Positions 23,178 through 30,174 of a stretch of 36,207 nucleotides of DNA are shown here, piece after piece. Each line of letters begins with the position of its first letter. The first letter of the stretch is position 1. The notes under the pieces were generated by a model. It did not search any database. It saw nothing but the letters and a program-made list of their open reading frames with translations, and was not told the origin of the DNA. The position numbers and the translations under genes were made by a program. The stretch lies in IMG/VR virus record IMGVR_UViG_3300009788_000210, positions 1 through 36,207 of that record; one strand, written 5' to 3'. The stretch is from a virus.

Positions 23178-23609
23178 CTAAGTTGCGTCGACCTCCGCCG
23201 TGCTCGCGTCAGACGAGTCTTCGGGGCCAAACATGATAAGCGTTGCACCGTAGAGCGCCGAGTTGGCATTCAAGTTGTCAATCGGCTTGAAATACCGTTT
23301 CAGCGCAGTCAGGTCGAAGTAAGCAAACGACGAAGTGTTGTCGTCGGCATTCACGAACGTCAGTAGCCGAGGATTGATGTCAGTCACCACAGGGGCAGGA
23401 ACCGTTGCGAAATTGGCAGCGGCCTCATCCGATTGCTGAATATCGAAATTCAGAGTGACGTCATCGACAATACCCTTACTAATCACAAGAATGGCCTCGT
23501 TCCATCCTCGCGTGTCGATCGCAGTGTTGTTCCCATCTGTCGAAGTCAGAAAATCCGTGGGCGGAATTATCTGCTGAACGCTAATGCGTCGATTGATGAG
23601 TCGTCCCAT
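23178..23609 (-). CDS. Capsid-adjacent structural protein (possible decoration protein)
   Basis: A 143-residue protein directly downstream of the capsid gene. Two consecutive ATGs occur; the second (23609) is better spaced from AAGGAG. It is beta-rich: IDTRGWNEAILVISKGIVDDVTLNFDIQQSD is its most distinctive stretch. It ends before a strong terminator, so it is co-expressed with the capsid at high level. Decoration or head-stabilising proteins are often placed here. The role is inferred from position. Confidence 0.6.
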   Translation of the reverse strand: MGRLINRRISVQQIIPPTDFLTSTDGNNTAIDTRGWNEAILVISKGIVDDVTLNFDIQQSDEAAANFATVPAPVVTDINPRLLTFVNADDNTSSFAYFDLTALKRYFKPIDNLNANSALYGATLIMFGPEDSSDASTAEVDAT

Positions 23610-23679
23610 CATTTTCTCCTTTTGAATAAAACTGGTTTCCAGTTGCCAACAACGTTAATAACTCAGCAAGCTAAGCGCG

Positions 23680-25122
23680 TTACGTCGTAGACGTTCTTCC
23701 CTTCACCAGTTGAGTCCCGTCCATCGCCGAAATCGCCACACGCGCGGTGGAACGAATCCACGTTTGATCGGCGCTAAACCCGGCTTCTGCCGAATTCAGA
23801 ATCCGCAGGGCTCGACGCTCACCAAATCCATACGCCAGTCGCAGGTCACCATAGGCGAAGAAATCGGTCGTCACCGCATCATCAGCCGCATTGGGTAGTA
23901 CGTCGACCGGAACAACGGGATCACCAAGCAGTGACGTTATTCCGCCAAGGGCTGTGTCTCTATCCACAACAACCGGGTCTCCGGCCGATGTCACAATGCT
24001 CTTGATAATCGCAAGAATGTGGCGATGCATGTACCACTTGGCGTTTCGTTGCGACTTTGTCGGCACCAACCCCTGCATTAACGCCAGATCAGTGAAAGTA
24101 ATATCGCTGAAAGACGTTGACGTAGTATTTGTCAGCGCCCCACCAATGGCATTACCCAAAATGTGAGTAACGACGTCAGATTGGGCCAACACACCGGTAA
24201 CACGAGCCTGAGTAGACTGACCAGTCCCTGTAAACCCGTTGGTATCGCGTGCCAGCGCATGGGCATCCACAATCTCTTCACCCATCCAAACGCCGAAGTC
24301 GATCGCCGTATCTTCCAGCAGCTCATTCGACCACTTGGTCAGCGTAGCATACAGCCGAGCGGTCAACATCACGTCGTCCGTATTCGGATCGCTATCTGTG
24401 ATGTCAACGTTCTCGTCAGGATAGAAGATCGTCAGGCCAGAAGTCCGTCGCGGAATGATGAGAATACCGGCACCCATCGGCATGCGACGCGCATTCTGTT
24501 GAAACTCCCCGTGCTCTTCGATGTTCCTGATCAGCTCACTAAGCATCTCGTCGGGCACGGTCGCACCGGCACGCGCATGATCTCCAGCCTCCAAGGCCTT
24601 GAATACCGCGCCGAAAAATGGTTCGTCCTTGGCTTTCTCGACGAACGACTTCATGCGCTCACGAACGACAAGATCGTGAGCACAGTGCCCCATGACCAAC
24701 AAACCAAATGCCTTGCACGCCTGCTCAGATGCAAAGTTCACGGCATACTTGCTGTTGGCTGATGTTTTCCACGGACTGTTACCAATGAACCCACTGCTTT
24801 TGCCCGCGGGCAATTGCTTGAGCGCAGCGCGAGTTGCGTTGATGTGGGTCTCCAGAGACTTGTTCTGGTTTTCCAGCTGCAGCACGATCTTCTCAACAGA
24901 ATCGGCAACCACAACGATGCGAGCATCCTGCTTTTCAACATCACCGGTGATGGACTTTACCCTATCACCGACAGCCTTAATCGCGGTTCCTGTTTGGCCA
25001 ATCGACTCTTGAATTTCATCCAGCGTTGCAGCGTTCGCTTCAGGATCCACTTCATAGTGAATGCTGTTCAGGAACCCCACCCGACAACGATGCAAATGGC
25101 TCCACGGCCTCTTGCTTGACAT
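23680..25122 (-). CDS. HK97-fold major capsid protein
   Basis: A 480-residue protein that builds the icosahedral head. Residues about 25-105 are a coiled-coil delta domain (IKAVGDRVKSITGDVEKQ, KIVLQLENQNKSLETH) normally removed by the prohead protease. The remainder has HK97-fold hallmarks: IIPRRTSGLTIFYPDE, LYATLTKWSNELLEDTAID in the spine-helix region, FTGTGQSTQARVTGVLA, and a C-terminal AYGDLRLAYGFGERRALRI and DGTQLVKG. The ribosome-binding site is AAGGA. Position after the protease and before a terminator fits. Confidence is high although the sequence is divergent. Confidence 0.85.
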   Translation of the reverse strand: MSSKRPWSHLHRCRVGFLNSIHYEVDPEANAATLDEIQESIGQTGTAIKAVGDRVKSITGDVEKQDARIVVVADSVEKIVLQLENQNKSLETHINATRAALKQLPAGKSSGFIGNSPWKTSANSKYAVNFASEQACKAFGLLVMGHCAHDLVVRERMKSFVEKAKDEPFFGAVFKALEAGDHARAGATVPDEMLSELIRNIEEHGEFQQNARRMPMGAGILIIPRRTSGLTIFYPDENVDITDSDPNTDDVMLTARLYATLTKWSNELLEDTAIDFGVWMGEEIVDAHALARDTNGFTGTGQSTQARVTGVLAQSDVVTHILGNAIGGALTNTTSTSFSDITFTDLALMQGLVPTKSQRNAKWYMHRHILAIIKSIVTSAGDPVVVDRDTALGGITSLLGDPVVPVDVLPNAADDAVTTDFFAYGDLRLAYGFGERRALRILNSAEAGFSADQTWIRSTARVAISAMDGTQLVKGRTSTT

Positions 25123-25136
25123 AGAAAGTATCCTTC

Positions 25137-26198
25137 CTAATTACCGACATGAATGCCCACGGCATCAGCATGTCGGATTAGATGTATTTGTGCCTTAGCC
25201 CGAAAGGATTCAGCCGACTCTTTAACAGGCTTGACGTCCTTAACGCTTGCAAGAGCATTGCGCAGCAACGCCTTGTTTATGGCCGAGTTGGACACGGAGT
25301 TCTCAACTTCTCCCGTGTGATGGGGCAGATGGCGGTACTTACAGACAACCGTCCCATCCGGATTGTACTCAGCACCCTTCTCGATGATGAACGCCGAATC
25401 GGGAAGGGTGTCATGAGAGGGATTTGTCGCATCGACACAGAGCGTAGCTAGCGACTGGGCAATCTCATTCAATCCCGATGCCGTCGTGCAGTCTCGACCA
25501 TCTCTCTGCCTACCAACAGAGAGGTTGGCTACTTGATCGGACAGTTCGGCAATCTCCTGCGACAGTTTCCCCATGAATCCGTCAGCAATTCTCTTGGACA
25601 CCTCTTCCAAGAAATCATCAGAACCAACGTCTTTCAACCTCGACTCTAACACCGCAATCCGATCAATAGATTTTGCAGCAATGAGTGATTCACGGTTGAC
25701 CGGCTGGCTTGTCAACGCAACATGTATCAACTCGGACTCAGTAACGACGACGTGCTGCTCGCCACCGCGCTTCGATTGGCGCAATTCTGCTTTTCTACGA
25801 AGGAAACCAGCGGAAAGCGCCTTTATGAACTTCCTGTGAACCTTGCCCTTCCAATGCTCAGAAACCTCATCGGTGTCGAACTCACCCTTCTTGAGAATAA
25901 GCCCCTCTTTGGCCCTGACCACATCAGCACGACCAACAACATTAGAAAGCCCGCTGGAGGTAACGGGATCGAAATGTTGATTCACAACAGGACCACCAGC
26001 GGCCTTGAACGCCTTGAGGTCAACACCCATCGGCTCGAATCGTTCGCCATCCCGATCAACGGTATTGGCGTTCAGTATCCCCCTAAAAAACCGGCCAGGA
26101 TCATCGGGTGAATTAATCGACTTGATGGATAGCCTTGGATGGTAATGGATGCGACCGTCGTCACAATCAATCGTGTCAATAACTTCAAATTCGTCCAT
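25137..26198 (-). CDS. Prohead protease (S78/HK97 type) fused to scaffold region
   Basis: A 353-residue protein. The N-terminal half is an HK97-type serine protease: residues 37-60 (RFFRGILNANTVDRDGERF), catalytic-region VVNQHFD with His75, and ALSAGFL with Ser129, followed by VALTSQPVN. The C-terminal half (about 175-353) has a coiled coil (LSQEIAELSDQVANL) that probably acts as scaffold, then YRHLPHHTGEV and INKALLRNALASV, a small helical domain seen at the end of related phage proteases. It matures the capsid by cleaving the delta domain. It lies two bases from the portal gene. Confidence 0.85.
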   Translation of the reverse strand: MDEFEVIDTIDCDDGRIHYHPRLSIKSINSPDDPGRFFRGILNANTVDRDGERFEPMGVDLKAFKAAGGPVVNQHFDPVTSSGLSNVVGRADVVRAKEGLILKKGEFDTDEVSEHWKGKVHRKFIKALSAGFLRRKAELRQSKRGGEQHVVVTESELIHVALTSQPVNRESLIAAKSIDRIAVLESRLKDVGSDDFLEEVSKRIADGFMGKLSQEIAELSDQVANLSVGRQRDGRDCTTASGLNEIAQSLATLCVDATNPSHDTLPDSAFIIEKGAEYNPDGTVVCKYRHLPHHTGEVENSVSNSAINKALLRNALASVKDVKPVKESAESFRAKAQIHLIRHADAVGIHVGN

Positions 26199-26200
26199 AG

Positions 26201-27538
26201 TTACGCCACTCTCAATTCGGCTTCTATCTCAGCATCCTGTTTCCTGCGCATCTCGACACCGCGCTTAGCCGCCTCGGCGTCATCCAACGGTCCGTCCAGC
26301 AGCAATCGAGCAGGAACCATGTTATCACTCACCCAATACTCGTCACCATGAATCTGTTCGTCAAATCCAAGATCAAATACTCTATTCACTTCGTTGACCG
26401 GAACGCCAGTATTAACCCACTCCCTAGCCTCCTTCGCGCGATCTAGTTGACGATCTTGCAGAATGGGAACATTGGAAAAATCGAACTTGGCTCGAAATAC
26501 TCCAAAGCGTTCGTCAACCGCAATGTTCCAGAATTCCGCAGCCATCTCAGCCCACGGCATAACAGTGTTCAACCAGAAGTTCTCAGTATCCTTGTCGCGA
26601 CTGCCACCTCCGATTGAAACTCCGGACGACGGCGCTTGCGCCCCGAGAAGCGATTCGGGCACGTTGTAGATCGCCAGAATTTCTGCCCGGCTAAGATTCT
26701 TAAGCGTCGGAAACTCCATATCCTTGTGAGTGGATGACACGGGGAACGGTCTCAACCCATTGCCCATGAACGCCGGTTGATGTGCGCGCTTAGCACCTCC
26801 CCGTTTTAACGACCAACGTCTTTGCGCTTCTTCGGCCTGATCCTGTGTAAACCGATCGTCGTCGGTAGAAAACACAATCCCCGGATTCGCCCCGTTCTCG
26901 AAAAACGATCGGTTGTACACGCCGGTGGCAATGTCCGAATACACGGCAAGCCAGCCGGGCGACAAAGGTGACAAACCGTAGACATTACCAAACGGATTGT
27001 CCAACTTCCATTCGACGATCTCATCACCAGGAATCAACGGTTCATCGTTAGTACGACGGAGCCATCGCCAAGCAAAATCCTCGCCAGTCTTCGGATCTCG
27101 TTGAATATCCGGCTTCAGATCGCGGAGGCCCCAAACGCGCAACGATTTTGGCTTCATGCCCTGCTGATCAACGCGCTCGATAAACACATGTCCATCAGTC
27201 AGGATTCGATTCATAACGGCAAACATGAACTGCTTGCCGGATTGCTTCATGTTTGGGCGGCGGGCCAAACGAACTTCGGTCCCACTCTTGATTTCCTTCC
27301 CGTCCAACGTCCGGTGCCTGAACGGAGTGCGTGCAACATTCCGCGCAATTAGCGTGACCGCAGAGTACACCCATCCCGACTGAGCATAAGGCTTGTCAGT
27401 CTTGACCCCGGACCTGGAATCGCAATCAATTTCGTCACCGGCAGAAGCAAAATAAGCGGGGAATTCGGCAATCGACACGCAGGCTTTGTAGGCCGCACGA
27501 ATCAGAATCGGCGGAATGAAATCTCTGAATGTTGCCAA
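26201..27538 (-). CDS. HK97-family portal protein
   Basis: A 445-residue portal forming the dodecameric DNA gate at one head vertex. Typical landmarks are present: SGWVYSAVTLIARNVARTPF at about 54-73, the LARRPN segment, IPGDEIVEWKLDNPFGNVYGLSPL (the DNP...YG.SPL motif) near 168-191, and LSRAEILAIYNVPESLLGA before SGVSIGG. The C-terminal region is the usual helical crown. It reads leftward into the protease, the standard order of an HK97 head module. Assignment is firm. Confidence 0.9.
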   Translation of the reverse strand: MATFRDFIPPILIRAAYKACVSIAEFPAYFASAGDEIDCDSRSGVKTDKPYAQSGWVYSAVTLIARNVARTPFRHRTLDGKEIKSGTEVRLARRPNMKQSGKQFMFAVMNRILTDGHVFIERVDQQGMKPKSLRVWGLRDLKPDIQRDPKTGEDFAWRWLRRTNDEPLIPGDEIVEWKLDNPFGNVYGLSPLSPGWLAVYSDIATGVYNRSFFENGANPGIVFSTDDDRFTQDQAEEAQRRWSLKRGGAKRAHQPAFMGNGLRPFPVSSTHKDMEFPTLKNLSRAEILAIYNVPESLLGAQAPSSGVSIGGGSRDKDTENFWLNTVMPWAEMAAEFWNIAVDERFGVFRAKFDFSNVPILQDRQLDRAKEAREWVNTGVPVNEVNRVFDLGFDEQIHGDEYWVSDNMVPARLLLDGPLDDAEAAKRGVEMRRKQDAEIEAELRVA

Positions 27539-27603
27539 GGCGCCTCACCTTCCAGCAGGATCACACCGTTCAATCATGCCGGACAGCGAATCAAAGTCAA
27601 GCT

Positions 27604-28101
27604 CTACATGGCAAACAGCTGCCTCTGCCTGGAGCCCTCCAAGGCTTTGAACCAGCGATTATGCACTCTTTTCTTAGTTCGTGTGCCTATGTTGGTATAC
27701 CCCATCGCGGCCCAAAACTTATTCGCTTCCAAGCCCTGCGCGCACCACAGCGCTATCCGATCGAACCCCTGGACAACGGCCCGGACCTCCAACATCGTCA
27801 CCAACTGTGTCGCATGATCTATCCGTCTAGCATCATACTGAATGCACGCATGAACGATCTTCATCGTGCCGGCGTCAGTCCTTCTACCACATGGCACATC
27901 TCGTCGATTACCACCGAACAGCATATATCCACACGGCTCATCATTCTCGCGCGTTACCCAAATCTGGCCGCGCTGTTGGTACTCTTCAAACGCCTGCCGA
28001 GGAAGAAACCCGAGTGAATCCCAGTTGTCATCGTGAAGTTTGATGACATACTTCAGGTCGCCCGGCCGAGGAATGTGGATGGCGCTGGATTCAGACGGCA
28101 T
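27604..28101 (-). CDS. GNAT-family N-acetyltransferase
   Basis: A 165-residue protein started at ATG 28101, with AAGGAAG seven bases upstream and an 11-base overlap with the DNA methyltransferase gene. QIWVTRENDEPCGYMLFGG gives the GNAT beta strands 2-4, MKIVHACIQYDARRIDHATQLVTMLEVRA is motif A with an altered acetyl-CoA loop (usual Q/RxxGxG/A not strict), and ALWCAQGLEANKFWAAMGYT is motif B with the typical late GYT/F. Its substrate is unknown; phage GNATs sometimes modify host proteins or DNA-linked groups. Confidence 0.65.
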   Translation of the reverse strand: MPSESSAIHIPRPGDLKYVIKLHDDNWDSLGFLPRQAFEEYQQRGQIWVTRENDEPCGYMLFGGNRRDVPCGRRTDAGTMKIVHACIQYDARRIDHATQLVTMLEVRAVVQGFDRIALWCAQGLEANKFWAAMGYTNIGTRTKKRVHNRWFKALEGSRQRQLFAM

Positions 28102-28840
28102 CGAGTCGCTTCCTTGACAATCTACAAAACTTGGACTCTTGTTCAATGCCAACATAGTTTCTCTTCTGTTCGAGGCACGCAACACCAGTCGTCCCACTTC
28201 CAGAAAACGGATCGATGATCCAATCACCGACGTCGGAAGCACACCCAACAATCAATCGCAACAGCTCCAACGGAAGCTGAGTAGGAAAATCCTTCATCCT
28301 CTCACCGTATGTTCCGCAAACTCTCGGAATCGTCCAAACACTACCGCGTATTTTCCCTCCGCGCTGTGCGCGCTTATCGTTGTAGACGGTCTGGCGCGCG
28401 GACGGCACGGTTACGGCTTGGCGATTAAACACGTAATCCTTCTTGCTCTTAATCATGTAACAAAGGAACCGCGAACACTTTCCAAAGTTGTTCGTCCGAT
28501 AGACACCGAAGGTCTCATGCCAAACAACAATGCACCGATGATGTAACCCGGCCGCTTCCATGGCGCCCTGCACCAAGCCAATCCACTGATCAGGAACAAG
28601 CACCCACATGCTGCCGTCTTCAGTAAGCAGCTCCGATCCCAATGAAATCCAAGTACGACACCAGCTCTCGAACTCATCGCGAGGAAGATTGTCGACCGCG
28701 CGACCACGGCCGTAATTAACTTTCTGGTTGTACGGGGGATCGGCGAAGAACACTCGGTATCTCGTCTCGTAACCAACAAGCTCCCGCATCTGTTCAATGC
28801 AGTCTCCGCATCGCACTTCCCACCAGGACGCCTTGCTCAT
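28091..28840 (-). CDS. DNA N6-adenine/N4-cytosine methyltransferase
   Basis: A 249-residue beta-class DNA methyltransferase. The catalytic motif IV is FADPPYNQ with DPPY at residues 34-37, and the AdoMet-binding motif I is DPFSGSGTTG near 210-219, followed by RNYVGIE. A middle target-recognition region of about 150 residues separates them. No restriction enzyme gene adjoins it, so it is an orphan methyltransferase, most likely protecting phage DNA from host restriction or marking it for packaging or timing. GGAGG lies ten bases before the start. The modified base cannot be decided with certainty; DPPY favours adenine. Confidence 0.85.
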   Translation of the reverse strand: MSKASWWEVRCGDCIEQMRELVGYETRYRVFFADPPYNQKVNYGRGRAVDNLPRDEFESWCRTWISLGSELLTEDGSMWVLVPDQWIGLVQGAMEAAGLHHRCIVVWHETFGVYRTNNFGKCSRFLCYMIKSKKDYVFNRQAVTVPSARQTVYNDKRAQRGGKIRGSVWTIPRVCGTYGERMKDFPTQLPLELLRLIVGCASDVGDWIIDPFSGSGTTGVACLEQKRNYVGIEQESKFCRLSRKRLDAV

Positions 28841-28875
28841 CCGCCGCTGCCTCCACTATCGAAATTTGTTCGTTC

Positions 28876-28998
28876 CTAGATTCCGAAATCGTAAGTCTGC
28901 AAGCACCGCCTACAGACAACCGTTCGACGAGTTTGCCGATGCCAGTGAGAACCGACGTGAAACAACCGACACCAGAGTGTTTTAGTCCACCACCACAT
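28876..28998 (-). CDS. Tiny Trp/Cys-rich hypothetical protein, 40 aa
   Basis: GGAGG is exactly six bases upstream of ATG 28998, and the gene overlaps the end of the CxxC protein gene by 17 bases. The peptide begins MWWWTK and ends VVCRRCLQTYDFGI, with an HWH segment between, which could form a small metal site. An alternative frame over the same bases also looks protein-like but lacks a start and ribosome-binding site. Real but low-certainty. Confidence 0.4.
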   Translation of the reverse strand: MWWWTKTLWCRLFHVGSHWHRQTRRTVVCRRCLQTYDFGI

Positions 28999-29140
28999 CT
29001 GCATCCTCCATTTCTTCCATCGCCTGAATCGCAAGGTCCGCGCACCGATCGATCATCTCGCGGCACTCTGTACACAGCTCATCACCTGAATCAGCAGGCT
29101 TCTCGGCGCAACACAGGTGACACTCGTCAGGCAGGCTCAC
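28982..29140 (-). CDS. Small zinc-ribbon protein, 52 aa
   Basis: A GTG start at 29140 overlaps the upstream TGA as GTGA, with GAGGAG about ten bases upstream. CHLC near residues 7-10 and CTEC near 23-26 form two well-spaced cysteine pairs, a classic small zinc ribbon, followed by an acidic amphipathic helix ending in a valine run and Asp. Such mini zinc proteins are frequent in phages and often bind RNA polymerase or host enzymes; no partner is indicated here. Confidence 0.6.
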   Translation of the reverse strand: MSLPDECHLCCAEKPADSGDELCTECREMIDRCADLAIQAMEEMEDADVVVD

Positions 29141-29658
29141 TTCGGCCTACTCCTCTCATTCCAGTATCGGTAGTAACACACACTGCGTGCATGATAGATG
29201 ATCCCACCGAGAACCTTCTCTCCGTGAATCTTCGGCGCCGACCTCTTGATCTTCAGCTCCAGATAATTGCTGGCATCGTGCACATGAATGATCCCGGCCC
29301 ACGGTGGAACGGCGCCATCGTCCGCAAACATGTCGAACGGATACACATAGTAAAAACGCGCCGGGCCATCTATATCACCAGCTTCGATACGGCAATGTTT
29401 CGTTCGACCGTCACACGGCTCCCAAAAGTGTCGATCTTCGCGAGAACGAACGGGACCGCTAGCTCTCTTGTAGCGATCCTTCGCAAAGTCCGATCGCGTC
29501 AGCTTGATCTCGAACTCCATGAAGTAACCGGCGTTCGTCACACCAAAGACGCCGCATTCAAACCATCGCTCCGGAGTGTAGTTCGGAACCATGATCTTCA
29601 TCCCGGACAGCTGGGAACTGTATATGGCGTTCTGAATCGTGCGCTCAGTTAGTTCCAT
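29137..29658 (-). CDS. PD-(D/E)XK nuclease-fold protein (MmcB-like)
   Basis: A 173-residue protein. RWFECGVFGVTNAGYFMEFE followed by IKLTRSDF resembles the core of restriction-like nucleases: an acidic residue near 34, then Glu50-Ile-Lys52 as the ExK part, followed by SDFAKD. RFYYVYPFDMF and VPPWAGIIHVHD follow in the order seen in phage and bacterial proteins of this type. The first acidic residue of the motif is displaced (ECGV rather than ADV), so activity is uncertain. Its role could be DNA repair or degradation of host DNA. It couples to tiny membrane-protein genes upstream (14-base overlap) and the zinc-ribbon gene downstream. Confidence 0.55.
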   Translation of the reverse strand: MELTERTIQNAIYSSQLSGMKIMVPNYTPERWFECGVFGVTNAGYFMEFEIKLTRSDFAKDRYKRASGPVRSREDRHFWEPCDGRTKHCRIEAGDIDGPARFYYVYPFDMFADDGAVPPWAGIIHVHDASNYLELKIKRSAPKIHGEKVLGGIIYHARSVCYYRYWNERSRPK

Positions 29659-29740
29659 TCGTCACCGATAGCACAATGATCGCAAAGAACCCCGCGCAAA
29701 TGATCCAGACCAACGTCTTCACCATCAGATCGTTACTCAT
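29645..29740 (-). CDS. Tiny single-span membrane protein, 31 aa
   Basis: ATG 29740 overlaps the preceding stop as TGATG and has GAGGAA seven bases upstream. The peptide is almost one transmembrane helix (VKTLVWIICAGFFAIIVLSV) with a short polar end. Third of three consecutive micro-membrane proteins. No function assigned. Confidence 0.55.
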   Translation of the reverse strand: MSNDLMVKTLVWIICAGFFAIIVLSVTNGTN

Positions 29741-29811
29741 CACACGTTCCTCGTCACGTAGATCAACCCGGCAATACCAACCAGAATTAACGTAATACCA
29801 AGTGGGTCCAT
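29740..29811 (-). CDS. Tiny single-span membrane protein, 23 aa
   Basis: A 23-residue peptide (MDPLGITLILVGIAGLIYV then TRNV) with its own GGGAGACT ribosome-binding site and a TGATG overlap with the next gene. Nearly the whole product is a transmembrane helix. The signals on both sides and the repeated initiation cassette make translation credible despite the size. Confidence 0.5.
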   Translation of the reverse strand: MDPLGITLILVGIAGLIYVTRNV

Positions 29812-29814
29812 GAT

Positions 29815-29898
29815 CTAGTCTCCCAATATGATCCACGCAGCAGCAGCAAGCAGCACGATCAAAGCAGCAGCAAGCAGCACGATCAAAAGCGCTTCCAT
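29815..29898 (-). CDS. Tiny membrane peptide with internal duplication, 27 aa
   Basis: A 27-residue peptide in which the eight residues LIVLLAAA occur twice in tandem, encoded by a perfect 24-base repeat. It has a GGAGACT ribosome-binding site and ends just before the next tiny membrane gene. It is all hydrophobic except the ends (MEAL, LGD). Confidence 0.5.
   Translation of the reverse strand: MEALLIVLLAAALIVLLAAAAWIILGD
29840..29887. repeat. Perfect 24-bp tandem repeat in a tiny membrane gene
   Basis: Units 29840-29863 and 29864-29887 are identical. As coding sequence they give LIVLLAAA twice on the minus strand, so the hydrophobic span was lengthened by a duplication. Confidence 0.85.
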
Positions 29899-29911
29899 GA
29901 TTCAGTCTCCA

Positions 29912-30163
29912 TTACCAACGCAAGCTAGTTGCACGCACTCGGCCCTGAGTCTCATTCTTCCCGATCTTTAGAACCTTCAGGCCAAAGCACTTTAACGAAT
30001 GAACAACCTGATCGTAGTCGCCTTGAATGTCTTCCGTAATCTCCATCTCCAAGGAAGAGTCAAGGTATCCGATATATCTAAGCAACCGCTCCAAGTCGAA
30101 CAGCGCAGAGTCTTCTGTCGTGTACTCAACAAACCCACCGAAACCACCACCACCACCGCCCAT
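29912..30163 (-). CDS. Hypothetical protein with polyglycine start, 83 aa
   Basis: AGGAGACTGAATC precedes the ATG. The product begins with six consecutive glycines and GFGGF, then a soluble acidic domain (LFDLERLLRYIGYLDSSLEMEITEDI) and a basic C-terminus. It lies 11 bases downstream of the large terminase. The glycine run is probably a flexible arm. No family recognised. Confidence 0.6.
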   Translation of the reverse strand: MGGGGGGFGGFVEYTTEDSALFDLERLLRYIGYLDSSLEMEITEDIQGDYDQVVHSLKCFGLKVLKIGKNETQGRVRATSLRW

Positions 30164-30174
30164 GATTCAGTCTC

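Noticed and set aside
23093-23269. Longer N-terminus for the small-molecule methyltransferase
   Set aside because: It would run through the intrinsic terminator and the upstream gene's end, with Arg/Ser-rich junk translation.
28950-28967. Half parS (ACGTGAAACA)
   Set aside because: Only one half-site matches and it lies inside a small gene; ParB needs the palindrome.
28794-29075. 93-codon minus-strand frame overlapping the DNA methyltransferase
   Set aside because: No usable start near the plausible part, and it competes with two frames that have good ribosome-binding sites; only its C-terminal portion looks protein-like.
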